Assembly: GCA_034440635.1 (NCBI GenBank) | Contig: JAOTON010000043.1 | Location: 682,001-746,000 of the forward strand | Direction of reading: 5' to 3' | Source: Lepas anatifera | Taxonomy: Eukaryota > Arthropoda > Thecostraca > Lepadidae | Length of the DNA: 64,000 nucleotides | In this document: in pieces, positions 36,606-46,364 of the stretch | Position numbering within the stretch: position 1 is the first letter of the stretch | How the letters are laid out: each line of letters begins with the position of its first letter | Position numbers and translations under genes: made by a program | Notes under the pieces: model-generated | Database searches by the model: none | What the model was told of the DNA's origin: nothing | The model's input: the letters and a program-made list of their open reading frames with translations, nothing else

Positions 36606-39600
36606 ATGACACCGTACTGCAACGCGTCTAAGCTGAAGGTAGCCTCCTTAAACGTAAATGGGCTGCGCACTCAAACGGTCGGCGGATTATCTAAGCGACG
36701 TAAAATATTCACTTGGCTGAAAAGACTTAATTTTGATGTCGTTTTCTTGCAAGAAACACATTCAGTGCCATCAGATGCAAAAATATTTATTAGCGAGTGG
36801 GGTGGTCTTGGCTCATTTTCTCATGGAGATAGGCATAGCAGGGGCGTAGGTGTGTTAATTAGACCCAACTCCGGAATGACAATCGGAAAATCATTTGCTG
36901 ATGATAATGGAAGGTTTCTGACTCTTGAGCTTCTGTGTAATGGAAGTAGCATCACTCTGGGAAATTTCTATGGTCCAAATATTGACAATCCTGCAAGCAT
37001 TGAAGCGTTTTGCTCAAAGGTTAACGAATATTCAAACCCAATTATCATCTTAGGAGGGGATTTCAATTTTTGTATGAACGCCAAAATAGATCGGCAAAGT
37101 ACAGCACGAAGGGTTTTGAACAACGATAAGTGTAAAAACTTACTAAAAAGTTTCATGGCATCGCATGACCTAATCGATGTATGGAGAACCCTACACCCGC
37201 AAAAGAAGGAATATACGTGTATACGAAAGCACCCTGTAAGTAAATCCAGAATCGATTTATTTGTGATCAGCCAGAGTGTCATGCATTCCAGTATTAGGCC
37301 AGAAGCAGACATTAGAGATGGATATCTTGCTGATCATAAACTCATAACAGTCTCAGTGAACGTTCCTACGATTGAAACGGGTAGGTCATACTGGAAGTTC
37401 AACAACTTACTGTTGAAAAATGAAGAATTTGTAAATATGGTGAAGTCAAAGATCCCACAAATATTACACGAAAACCAATCTAACGACGTTTCATCAACAT
37501 TACTTTTTGAAACCATGCTCTGTGTACTTAGAGGTGATATCATAAAATATTCGGCACAAAGGAAACGCCAAGCACAGAAAACGCTTTTTGAACTAGAAGA
37601 GAAAATTCGAGATTTGTCAGACAGTGCTGACATGGAAAATGAACAAATGCAAACTCTTTTAAACCAAAGAGACGATCTAGTGCAGAAGTTGACAAGTAAG
37701 GGTATGTTCCTGGCTAAGGTTCGTTGGAGACATCTGGCAGAAACGGGAAGTAAGTACTTCCATGACTTGCAAAGGCGCAACAGGACGAGAAATATTTGCA
37801 CTTCCCTTTTTGTTAACGATAAGAACCAGGAAGGGCAACAGATTCTATCCAGTAACACCCAGGATATGCTGGAGGAAGGCAAAAACTTCTTTGAGAGCCT
37901 TTACAGAAAGCGACCTATCTTAGAAAATACAGAGCCGTTCACCAATCGCCTGCCCAATATTTCTCACCAAAATAAAGAAGATTGTGAAAAAGAGTTGTCA
38001 ATTGAAGAATTAAGCAAAGCCGTATTCTCGATGCGAAACAATACCTCTCCAGGACCATCAGGGTACACTGGCGAATTTTATAAGTGTTTTTGGCCAGAAC
38101 TGAAGGAAATTGTGCTCCAAACTTGCAACGAAATTTACAGATGCGGAAAAATGTCCATTCTTCTAAAACGCAGCGTTACCGTGATTATTCCCAAAAAGGG
38201 GAAGGATTCTAGAAAGTTGCAAAACATGCGACCAATTAGCTTGTTAAACACAATGTACAAAATTATCACAAAATGCTTAGCAAACCGACTGTCAGGTATC
38301 ATGAACGATATTATCCACGAAGACCAAACTGGATTTTTAAAAGGCCGGTATATAGGTGAAAATGTCCGACTTATCTTGGACTTAATGGAACATTGCAATA
38401 CACAGCATCAGTCCGCACTTCTTCTGGCCTGTGACTTAAGAAACGCTTATGATTCAGTGGATTGGGACTACATGAAAAACGTTATAATGGCTTTTGGCTT
38501 TGGAAACAACTTCTTGAAGTGGATCAGTATCTTGTATAACCAAGACCCGAACTTTTCAGCCACGGCATCCGTCCAAATTAACGGAATGATATCCCAACCA
38601 TACAAGATTGAACGGGGCCTTAGACAGGGATGTCCCCTTAGTTGTTATCTCTTTCTGATGTGTTTCGAACCTTTGCTTCAGAGAATCAGAATGTGTGATA
38701 ATGTTACGGGCCTAACGATAGGTGGTGTGGAAATCAAAACTTCAGCGTACGCAGATGATGTGACATTAGTAATGGATGGCAGTTCTGAGTCACTCCAAAA
38801 AAGTCTTGAAATATTTGAAGAGTATAGAGAAGTATCTGGATTGGAACTTAATCATCAAAAAACGCAAGCGTTATGGATTGGTAAAAATGCGACCACTGCG
38901 CAGCCAGTATGTCCCGAGTATAACTTACAATGGCCGAGACATCCTATTAAAATACTGGGCATAATAGTAACGAATGATCCAAACGTAGACATATCTAAAA
39001 TAAACTATGAAGACAAGCTGAACAGTATAACAGCCAGCCTCGTTCCGTGGTACGGGGCGGGTCTTACCCCATTTGGCCGAATACATCTTATAAAATCAGA
39101 AATGTTATCCCAGCTCGTATATTTGATGACAGTATTTCCAGCTCCAAGAAAGGAATTTGTAAAACAATTGGAGGGGGCAATATTCAAATTCGTTTGGAGA
39201 GGCAAGAAAGACCGAATAAAGCGGGCTACAATGAAATCAAAATACAAAGATGGTGGACTCCGCGTGCCAGACATAATAACGCAGGCCAAAAGCTTGAAGA
39301 TTACATGGGTAAAAAAATATTTAGACAGTGAAAACCGAGCGAAATGGAAATTTATAATGAGGAACAAGTTATCCTTTAATGAACAACTCACGGTTTTCCA
39401 TTGCAATGGCAGCATAAACCTTATAAGGAAGTATCTTAAAAGTGAATTCTGGATTGAAACCTGTATGTCATGGATGTCAGTAAAAGAAACGCTACTAGAC
39501 AGTGGAGAGCAACTGCTTGAAGAAATGGTCTGGGCAAATCGATACATTAACCTAGAACGAAACAACACTATCGATAGAAAATACTTCATTAACAAAGGCC

Positions 39601-39644
39601 TACTGCGCATCGTTGACCTTTACAACTTAAGTGAAAAAGGATGA
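36606..39644 (+). CDS. LINE ORF2 main part: APE endonuclease + reverse transcriptase (1012 aa)
   Basis: This enzyme nicks target DNA and reverse-transcribes the element RNA from the nick. The endonuclease occupies about residues 10-250: NVNGL (16-20), QETH (E50), SRGVGVLIRP, GNFYGPN, GGDFNF (D152, N154), SRIDLFVIS (D217) and ADHKL (D243-H244), so the catalytic set is present. The reverse transcriptase covers about 465-760: MRPISLLN (541-548), DQTGFLKGRYIGENVR, motif A ACDLRNAYDSVDW (D610), GLRQGCPLS (671-679) and motif C AYADD (D717, D718). Two normally conserved spots differ from common LINE sequence: SPGPSG at 481-486 where GPDG is usual, and RNAYD where a lysine is common. The frame stops at TGA 39642-39644, about 250 codons short of the usual L1-type length of roughly 1275. 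The missing C-terminus continues in the -1 frame from the overlapping ATG. Confidence 0.92.
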   Translation: MTPYCNASKLKVASLNVNGLRTQTVGGLSKRRKIFTWLKRLNFDVVFLQETHSVPSDAKIFISEWGGLGSFSHGDRHSRGVGVLIRPNSGMTIGKSFADDNGRFLTLELLCNGSSITLGNFYGPNIDNPASIEAFCSKVNEYSNPIIILGGDFNFCMNAKIDRQSTARRVLNNDKCKNLLKSFMASHDLIDVWRTLHPQKKEYTCIRKHPVSKSRIDLFVISQSVMHSSIRPEADIRDGYLADHKLITVSVNVPTIETGRSYWKFNNLLLKNEEFVNMVKSKIPQILHENQSNDVSSTLLFETMLCVLRGDIIKYSAQRKRQAQKTLFELEEKIRDLSDSADMENEQMQTLLNQRDDLVQKLTSKGMFLAKVRWRHLAETGSKYFHDLQRRNRTRNICTSLFVNDKNQEGQQILSSNTQDMLEEGKNFFESLYRKRPILENTEPFTNRLPNISHQNKEDCEKELSIEELSKAVFSMRNNTSPGPSGYTGEFYKCFWPELKEIVLQTCNEIYRCGKMSILLKRSVTVIIPKKGKDSRKLQNMRPISLLNTMYKIITKCLANRLSGIMNDIIHEDQTGFLKGRYIGENVRLILDLMEHCNTQHQSALLLACDLRNAYDSVDWDYMKNVIMAFGFGNNFLKWISILYNQDPNFSATASVQINGMISQPYKIERGLRQGCPLSCYLFLMCFEPLLQRIRMCDNVTGLTIGGVEIKTSAYADDVTLVMDGSSESLQKSLEIFEEYREVSGLELNHQKTQALWIGKNATTAQPVCPEYNLQWPRHPIKILGIIVTNDPNVDISKINYEDKLNSITASLVPWYGAGLTPFGRIHLIKSEMLSQLVYLMTVFPAPRKEFVKQLEGAIFKFVWRGKKDRIKRATMKSKYKDGGLRVPDIITQAKSLKITWVKKYLDSENRAKWKFIMRNKLSFNEQLTVFHCNGSINLIRKYLKSEFWIETCMSWMSVKETLLDSGEQLLEEMVWANRYINLERNNTIDRKYFINKGLLRIVDLYNLSEKG

Positions 39645-40420
39645 TTACTGCTAATGAAATGAGCCAAAAATATAACGTACATCCAATGAAAGCTTGCGCG
39701 GTTATCCGAGCAATCCCTGAACATTGGACTCAGAGAATCGGTAGGGACAGGCCAAGATTAAATCTACCCAACGAAAATTTTGAATTACTGCGGCAAAGTA
39801 AAAAAGTCGCTAAGTGGGCCTACGAAAAAATGATGAAGAGCCCTGCGAATCTAGAATTAGACTCATGCCATCGAAAATGGCAAGCAGAACTGAACCTAGC
39901 AGACCCGATTCAGTGGCCGAAAATATACGAAAACTTACATAAATGTACAACAGACGTCAATTTGAAGTGGATTCACTACCAATGCATCAAGCGCACGCTG
40001 CCCACAAATAGGCTGTTATACTTATATGGAATAACAGAAAGTGATAAATGTATACAATGTCCAATTTATTCTGAAACAATATTCCACAAATTCTGGCAAT
40101 GCCCCACCGTTAGAACACTATGGCGGGAGTTGGGAAACTTATTAAACCTAGAGAGGGAAATCACTAGTGCCAACGTTCTGGTGGGAACACAAGTACAAAA
40201 TACACCAAATGCGCACGTAGTTAGTTGGATCATCATATTAACGAAGCAATACATTTGGAGACACAGAGGGCAGTCCGGAGGTATTAATTCTGTTGGTTTA
40301 AAAAATCATATACGTGGATACCTCGAGGTTGAAAAGTATATATCAAGGATCACAGGCAGGGAACATAAATTTGGTGATCTATGGGGAGAGTTATGGGAGC
40401 GCCTACATCAGCATTCGTAA
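39641..40420 (+). CDS. LINE ORF2 C-terminal part in the -1 frame (zinc-knuckle domain, 259 aa)
   Basis: Its ATG overlaps the ORF2 stop as ATGA (39641-39644). The content is the standard C-terminal region of an L1/Tx1 ORF2: an IRAIPEHW-like segment near residues 22-29, WIHYQCIKRTLPTNRLLYLY (110-129), then a CCHC knuckle CIQC-x8-H-x4-C (C137, C140, H149, C154) followed by RTLW. Joined lengths (about 1270 aa) equal a normal ORF2, so ancestrally this was one protein. The simplest explanation is loss of one A in the GAAAAAGG run at about 39632-39639. Stop-start reinitiation at ATGA would be an alternative if other family members share the overlap. The zinc knuckle is thought to help bind element RNA in this clade. 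Confidence 0.85.
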   Translation: MITANEMSQKYNVHPMKACAVIRAIPEHWTQRIGRDRPRLNLPNENFELLRQSKKVAKWAYEKMMKSPANLELDSCHRKWQAELNLADPIQWPKIYENLHKCTTDVNLKWIHYQCIKRTLPTNRLLYLYGITESDKCIQCPIYSETIFHKFWQCPTVRTLWRELGNLLNLEREITSANVLVGTQVQNTPNAHVVSWIIILTKQYIWRHRGQSGGINSVGLKNHIRGYLEVEKYISRITGREHKFGDLWGELWERLHQHS

Positions 40421-40967
40421 GCCAATTTTCATGCATCCGGTTCAGGAAGGCAACCTCGTCCCCCCTCCACACACGCAATCCAACTCCGTCATCTACATAA
40501 TTACACGCAGAACAAAACACAGAGAGACGCCAATGACTACCGAACCCATGAAACACTCCACTAAACACATACTCGGCGGTAACTGTGATATGGACGGCAC
40601 CTGTGCCTGTGCCCTTCCCGCTGCGGCCTCGGCTCGCCCATGCGGCGGTTGTGAATGACATGTCCCGGTGAGCTGGTGCCGCGCGCCGGGGGACCGGGTG
40701 AAGAGATGAAGAGATGCGTGTGACCAATCGGCCGCAGCCGCCGGTGCGGCTGGGCGCGAGCGGACCGGCCGTTGCTGGCGCGGGGCCTAGTGACATAGGT
40801 GTTTGTATGAAGTTGTGTGCTGTGTTGTCTGTCTGTATTCTTCCAATTGCTGCACAACATGAATTGCGTAAGCTAAAAAGAAAAACTTCAGATGCAGTGC
40901 ATGGAGAGTAGGGTGTTCACTACCTGGGGAGAATAAATGGACCCCTTAAGTGGGGAAAATCTGAAAA
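40421..40967 (+). other. LINE 3' UTR with polyadenylation signal
   Basis: Non-coding region after the ORF2 stop, with a GC-rich first half. GAATAAATGG at about 40931 contains AATAAA, about 30 bp before the element end. The terminal tail is CTGAAAA rather than a long poly(A). Confidence 0.7.
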
Positions 40968-40981
40968 AAGGAAATAGCCAC
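40968..40981. repeat. 14-bp target-site duplication, right, LINE
   Basis: AAGGAAATAGCCAC is identical to 34419-34432. Confidence 0.95.
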
Positions 40982-42352
40982 AAAGAAAACATGTTTTTGA
41001 TCGAAGTACTTCAAAACGGTATTATCGCAGTAGGTGGATCACATCTCGCGGTTCAAAAGGATTACATCAGAAGGTCCACTGATCAAAGGGTCTAATGTTC
41101 AAAGGTTCTACCCTGTGAAAGTTAGACCTTTTGAATAAGAAGTCCACAAACAAGTGCACAAAAAGTGGCCTATTCTCAGGAACAAAAGAAATGCACCACA
41201 CACTTTGTGCTTATTTTTTAAATCTGTGAAATTTTAAAATATATTTTCAAAAGTCTTGAAATATTTTCGCTGAAATAAACTTACTATTCTGGTAAATTTT
41301 GGTGAAAAATGTTTTCATAAATGATTGCTCTAATGTAGACAAACACGGCGCTTCAGATACCTACTAAGCGCAAGCCCGTCAAATACAACAAAGCAAACAG
41401 AAATAGTGTTCAAGCCCAAATGGTGATGTGGATGGGATTGAGTTGTTTTTTTGTGTCAGATTTACTTTTTGGTGGAGATTGGTGCAATATTTTTATTCAA
41501 TGTTTGGTGCGAACCTGTGGAAAACTAGTGGTTCCTTATCAAGATAGTTCTTTATGGCTGGTGGTTTGATAATTGTATATGGCTGATGGGCCTTGTTCAT
41601 GTTGGCCTGTTGGCTTACCTACTTTCCAGACCGGGCTGACCCAAGCAGAACATTCTTTTAACTATCTTCCAAGCTGTTTAGTGACTAAACTAAAAGAAAA
41701 TGTTCACATGTATCAATTGAGGGACAATGTGAAGGAGTTTTGGTTCCTTCACAGCCATTCCGCCATGATATTCTGAAAAGTTTTAGCTGAAAACTTGTCA
41801 CTGCTCTCTCCTCTATTTATAAACATTATTGGAACTCAATTGTGAGGCTCGTGCCAGCATATAATGATTTATAAAAGTGCAAAGATGGAGGAAATGTCTG
41901 ACATGAGTGGACTTATTTCATCCCGATTCTTATAGCTGCCATGTGCATACCTCTATCTAGAATACCCTTTGTTTTTATAAGGTGATGCTGGTCATTACCT
42001 GAAGTAAGCTTGCATCATAAGCAAGCCATGTTTCATACTGTGTTTTTCAGTATCATTTTCTGCTGAATTATTAAGATAGCTGAGGCTACTGATGCTACAT
42101 GCACCTTTTTGATATGGTTTTGGGTGAAACCAAAACTTTTTACAGGATAAATTGGCTTAAAACATATATTTGAAACAGCTTTAAAGTAAATAAATTTTGT
42201 ATATAGTTGTTAATGGTTTTCCATGATACCGGGCCTTCCCGGGCTTGATAATCCATTTCTTCCACAAACCGGGCTTGTGACGGGCTTCTAAAATCAGCAG
42301 CCGGCCGGGCCCGGGTCCGGGCCTGCAAAATTGCCTGAAACTCCCACCTCTA

Positions 42353-42360
42353 CTCTGAAC
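42353..42360. repeat. 8-bp target-site duplication, right, hAT-like copy 2
   Basis: CTCTGAAC is identical to 33550-33557. Confidence 0.95.
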
Positions 42361-42482
42361 TCACTTGCTGGTAGCATGTGTTGCTCTGACTCTTGTTGTT
42401 TATTGTAGTGTAATATATATGTGCAAGTTACTTACCTTTAAGCTTTGGAATCAGGCTTATTGTTCCTAATGGAAACACTACA

Positions 42483-42645
42483 GGTACGTTCAAGAGGGTT
42501 CCTCCACGCCCGAGTGACGTCACACGGGCGTGGAAGAATTCCTGCACCTTTGGGCCGTGTGTCAAATTTGTGAGAATACACGGTAATCAAGTTTATCCCA
42601 AATACAATAAATAAGCATTCCATCTTTGATTCTAGGCCTCCTTAT
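42483..42645 (+). repeat. Right part of palindromic repeat C, copy 1, with CRE-centred palindrome
   Basis: This continues 33305-33327 after the nested insertions and matches the reverse complement of about 46365-46545. It contains a 32-bp palindrome at 42503-42534: arms TCCACGCCCG and CGGGCGTGGA around GTGACGTCAC, with one mismatched position per arm. The full CRE octamer TGACGTCA sits in the centre (42515-42522). Both copies end with CAATAAATAA. The nature of the element (SINE, MITE or 3' end of something larger) is unknown. Confidence 0.75.
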
Positions 42646-43547
42646 GCAAAGATTTGGATACATTATCACTCTAATTTTTCCATGTAATATGCTACCAGGT
42701 GTGACGTCACATCCGGTGATCTGCGCTTACTGTTGGAGGGGGCTGTCACACCGAACTTTTAACTTCTCCCCAATTCAGCTGCAATCGTAAAAATTTGTGA
42801 CACAAGGTGGAGAGATGATTCCCTCCTACCACTCCCACTTTCGCGGTCGTTACTGCAATGAGCACCGCAAGGTTACTAAGCGAACCGACAATTCAGAACC
42901 CCAGAGGAAAATTAGTCGTACTGCCGAACCTCACAATTGGCTTTGAAGCAACCATCCGATGTAGTTCATGCTGGTTGGAACATCGGTAGTTTTCCCAGTT
43001 CACCCCTTTCACAATATCCCCTTCCATCTCCCGTAACTTACAGAAGAAAATCGTGGCGATATTCCTGATGGGTTGTAAATTCCCCCAAAATATTTCCTTT
43101 ATAGAAGAAAGTTGATATCCTATTTTGGAGTACTCGTACATAATATGCCTTCGGATTCTATTAATTATTCAATATTTTTTCCTTCGTACCACTCACATCT
43201 GGACCCAGTAAGCGCACTTGGGATTTTTGTCTGTCGTATTAGTTATATCCCTTTCACGTTCCTATTCAAACATCATTTATTTCGGGTGATTGGATCCAAC
43301 TGTGTTTACAGAGCATTCCAATGCGTTTCCCGATATTTTTCTTGGCGTCTGTTTCTTAGTGCTGTGCGTTTACATAATTTTAATTTTTGAGCCCGGACCA
43401 TCCTATTAAGTGTTCTATAAACACACTGATACCAATACTAAGCCCTATCTGTACATAAGGGCATGGGTCGGCCAGGAATTCCTGTGTTTGTACTGGGCGA
43501 GAACACCCGCTAACTTGCTCTTAAATGCAATCACTGATGAGTAGAGT
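42646..43547. other. Anonymous region, no supported feature
   Basis: AT-rich, with a further GTGACGTCAC motif near 42701 and short ORFs without domains (42893-43390). Confidence 0.5.
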
Positions 43548-43760
43548 GCAGAGTAGAGTAATAATAATAATAATTGTTGGGGTTTAACGACGCACCAACT
43601 GCCAGGGTCATACGGCGTCGCCAACTCTCACCCTGTTGGAAGGGATTTTGGGGATCAGATCGACTTATTCAGAGGCTCCGCCGGGACTTGAACCCGGGAC
43701 CGGTGGCTTAGAAGACAAGGGTGCTATCCACTAAGCCACCTCATCCCCGCAGAGTAGAGT
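43548..43760 (-). mobile_element. Intact tRNA-derived SINE with TSD
   Basis: The element proper is 43560-43748, flanked by the perfect 12-bp TSD GCAGAGTAGAGT (43548-43559 and 43749-43760). On the minus strand the head reads GGGGATGAGGTGGCTTAGTG with A box TGGCTTAGTGGATAGC and B box GGTTCAAGTCC. The body is GGCGACGCCGTATGACC, and the tail GTGCGTCGTTAAACCCC is followed by (ATT)n. The tRNA part gives a Pol III promoter and the 3' tail presumably recruits a partner LINE. The body and tail recall MetaSINE-type elements of invertebrates, from memory and unverified. Confidence 0.95.
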
Positions 43761-46364
43761 GCATACATGTATTCCATGCATACATTTAGTGAGAATCAGC
43801 AATAAGGCTTTCATCAGATTTACAAATCACAGGACCCTTATCATCTGGATCTCTTATAAACCAGCCAACACTGCTATGATTGGACCTTTACGCAGGAATA
43901 GTGTCACACTTTGTCATTAAAAAACTAGCCCATGGGTTTTTATTGTCGTCAGAAGGAAATGTTTACGGCCTTTTCTTTTTAAGCAACACTCAAGTAAGAG
44001 AAGATTCACTCACATTTCTCTGCTCCTACACTGAAGGTGGGTATCTAGTCTGGAGGTTAATCAAAGTTTAATTCATCTAATTAATACTTCCAGTTTTATT
44101 GAGCAGCCAAGACTCAACGAGCTCTGCTTGCTGGCAGCTTTTTCGACGAATATTCCGTGATCACTGGGCACGAATAATTTCGCTGAGCCGTAATTACACA
44201 GAATACGCGTTCCCAAACAATGGCAGACTGACAGCATAGAGGGGAATACCATCGCCTCAGGCATTCCGTGCGCAGCCAATCACGCCGAACAACCCTGCAA
44301 TATGAGCATAGTGGTCTAACTAATAACACCGAGCCATGTCTGCTCCCAAAACTGATCTATCGACCCCGCAATCCGCGCGTTATCGACCGTACCATCATAA
44401 CTTTTTACAGATAGTCACCAATATTTCATCTCGGTGCAAGAGTTCACAGAAACTTGGGGCAACTCGGGCTTAACTCGGGCCGTCCCATCAGGTGGCCTGA
44501 ACTGGACGGGCCCGGCTCTTGACCACCCGGGTGCGGTGGTCACGCGTCCCGAGCCGGTCCCCAGCTACCCTGCAACCGCGGGGGACTGCGTCTCCACACC
44601 TTTGGCATCAGGAGGATGCTAAAAACCTGAGACGGAAATTTTGAAACGCATGCGACAACAGCTTTATTCCTACTTCTTGTATTCCAGCCAGTGGTTTCAG
44701 GGAAATAATAAGCGTTTTTCCGGCGCAGATCACGGCAGAAGCAGCCCCGCTCCGTATCAAACCATCGGCAATGGTGGCAAAATATGAGGGATGCTACTCT
44801 GCATTATCCCAGTTCAAAGTCCATTACGAAGTAATGGACTTTACTCTACTCTGGTGTCTGATGAGTCATCAGCGACCAGGATAATGAGACGCCTCGGCTC
44901 TCCCTCTGCCCAGTTCTTCAGTGAGTTCTCCGTTAATCAGCCCCAGTGCAGGCAGCCAAACGGCAGACCAGATCACCATCCAGTCCTCGTCGCCCCCAAC
45001 CAGCACTTATCCGTCCTTCAGGCCTTCCACTACTCTTTCAGGCTTCCCCTTTGCATTCTGTATGTTTCTCTGACTTGTGTGTTGAAGGAACGCTGAACCG
45101 GATGTCGCCTTCCCAGAGGGTAATGGGGTTTGTATGCTCGATGCCCGTCCCAAAAAACCGATCTAGTGGTAAGGACGTTTATCCAGCCCCACTCCAAAAA
45201 TGCCCTGAGCATCCAGTATTAAAAAGATTCTAGATGGGCGTTCTAAATATTGGTCAACCAGTTGATCCTCTTGTGCTTTCACAGTTTATCCATCCTGCAA
45301 GAGCGTGACCAGCGCACATATTGAGCAGGAGGGAACCCCAATACGTGACGACGAGATCCGATACCCGAGCAGCCAACACGGTGGAGAAAACGAGCCTTCC
45401 AATCGGAACACCCCTCGCTCATCATGAATCAACTGTGGCATACTGTGGACTGATTAAGAAGATCAGGTCATGGTACTTCGCGGAGGAGGCCCAATACCCG
45501 GGGTTTGAGCATTACCGAGTCTTGTCAATTTCAAACAAAAGAAATATTATCGTTTCACGTGAATATTCATTATGGACTCCCGCATGCTTCGGTGAGAAGT
45601 TCCTCCACCCGTGTGATACTTGATTTGCCCCGGAGCTCACCGTTGGCAGTGAACTGGCTCCCCGCGAGGGGAACGCCGCCCCGCCCCGGCTCCGCGCGGG
45701 TCTCCGCCATCGCCGCGCCGCCGCCACCAGCCATTAGGCCCGCGTGGGGGGCGGGGCTTAGCATCCGCGCGCTCTAAGTAGTGTGCCCATGAAGCGCTGC
45801 TGCTCCGTCAAAGGCGAGCTTTGGAGCAGGCCAAACACGAAACCAGGGCTTTGTGCTGGTTAGCTCCACGCGACTGATACCTCGGTTCAAGTCCCATAAA
45901 GATGGTATATTCGCTTCCAGAAGTTCGCGGATAGCACAACCAACGTACCAACGACCCAGCTTACTCGTAATGATTCTCACTTTGGAATTGCTTTGGAAGT
46001 AAGAGGATTTCCGCGTCCGGTGGTTCCAAATCCAACCTCCTTTCAAGATTATGTGGACAGAAAATAGAGAAACAACGCAAGATGGCCAGTATCGCATCGG
46101 ATCAAAATCGGGAGAGATTACAAGTCGCACGAGATTTGTGTTCTCAGCTGTGTATGCCCAAACTGGATATTGGCGATGGTGTTTCCCGTTACGCCACTCA
46201 CTGACAGCCGCTGGTGACGAGCGCCATGTTGTGACGTCAACACCGCGCCAGACCAGCCCTCCTCCAACATCCAGAGCAGACACCAGATGTGACGTCAGAC
46301 CTCGTAGCATATAACATGGGAAAATTAAATGATTAAACATCCAAATTTTCGCAAAAAAACGGCC
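43761..46364. other. Anonymous region with one strong hairpin
   Basis: No supportable gene. ORFs at 44791-45233, 45321-45777 and 45774-46340 (188 codons, minus) show no domain and conflict with each other. TGACGTCA occurs near 46233 and 46291. The hairpin at 44816-44842 is listed separately. Confidence 0.45.
44816..44842. repeat. Perfect 12-bp hairpin with 3-nt loop
   Basis: AAAGTCCATTAC (44816-44827), loop GAA, then GTAATGGACTTT (44831-44842). No U-tract or known RNA context points to a function. Confidence 0.9.

Larger units (their letters stand above)
34433..40967 (+). mobile_element. Nearly full-length LINE of the L1/Tx1 clade (6535 bp)
   Basis: This is a complete non-LTR retrotransposon layout: about 220 bp of 5' UTR, ORF1 with coiled coil and RRM-like region, a spacer of about 500 bp, ORF2 with APE-type endonuclease and reverse transcriptase, a C-terminal CCHC zinc knuckle, a 3' UTR of about 547 bp with AATAAA at about 40932, and a short tail CTGAAAA. 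The flanking 14-bp TSD is perfect. ORF2 is disrupted near its C-terminus by a single-nucleotide shift; otherwise both ORFs are open. Clade assignment rests on ORF2 motifs typical of L1/Tx1, such as TGFLKGRYIGENVR and YWKFNN. The 5' end appears complete because a 5' UTR precedes ORF1. Age is recent, judged by the exact TSD and open frames. Confidence 0.92.
33558..42352. mobile_element. Long non-autonomous hAT-like transposon, copy 2, split by a LINE
   Basis: It has the same ends as copy 1 (left TAGAGATGGGACTTTC with one change; right end identical over the last 16 bases) and a perfect 8-bp TSD CTCTGAAC. Left arm 33558-34432 and right arm 40982-42352 align along copy 1. The LINE insertion falls in GGAAATAGCCAC. 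Excluding LINE and its duplicated target, the element is about 2246 bp, some 204 bp shorter than copy 1. The missing segment lies just right of the LINE, at about 41018. About a dozen substitutions are visible in the first 880 bp and about ten in the last 1334 bp, so the copies are young. No transposase is encoded. Confidence 0.9.
33328..42482. mobile_element. Short TIR element D (352 bp without inserts), host of hAT-like copy 2
   Basis: Repeat C is interrupted by a sequence starting TGTAGTGTT (33328-33336) and ending AACACTACA (42474-42482), a perfect 9-bp inverted repeat. GGTAC is duplicated on both sides (33323-33327 and 42483-42487). Removing the hAT-like copy and one TSD leaves about 352 bp with no ORF. 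A small non-autonomous DNA transposon is inferred. The boundaries can also be read as GT...AG (AAAG/GTACTG ... CTACAG/GTACG), so an introner-like origin is possible but unproven. Confidence 0.65.

Noticed and set aside
37334..39610. Antisense ORFs over LINE ORF2 (182 and 201 codons)
   Set aside because: Shadow frames of the endonuclease/RT gene on the opposite strand.
39630..39645. Programmed -1 frameshift at a slippery heptamer in ORF2
   Set aside because: The A run is not in phase for a canonical X-XXY-YYZ site (zero-frame codons GAA AAA GGA), so a simple deletion or reinitiation is more likely.
43676..43748. A functional tRNA gene on the minus strand
   Set aside because: Although A and B boxes are good, it is the head of a TSD-flanked SINE and the anticodon stem does not pair convincingly.
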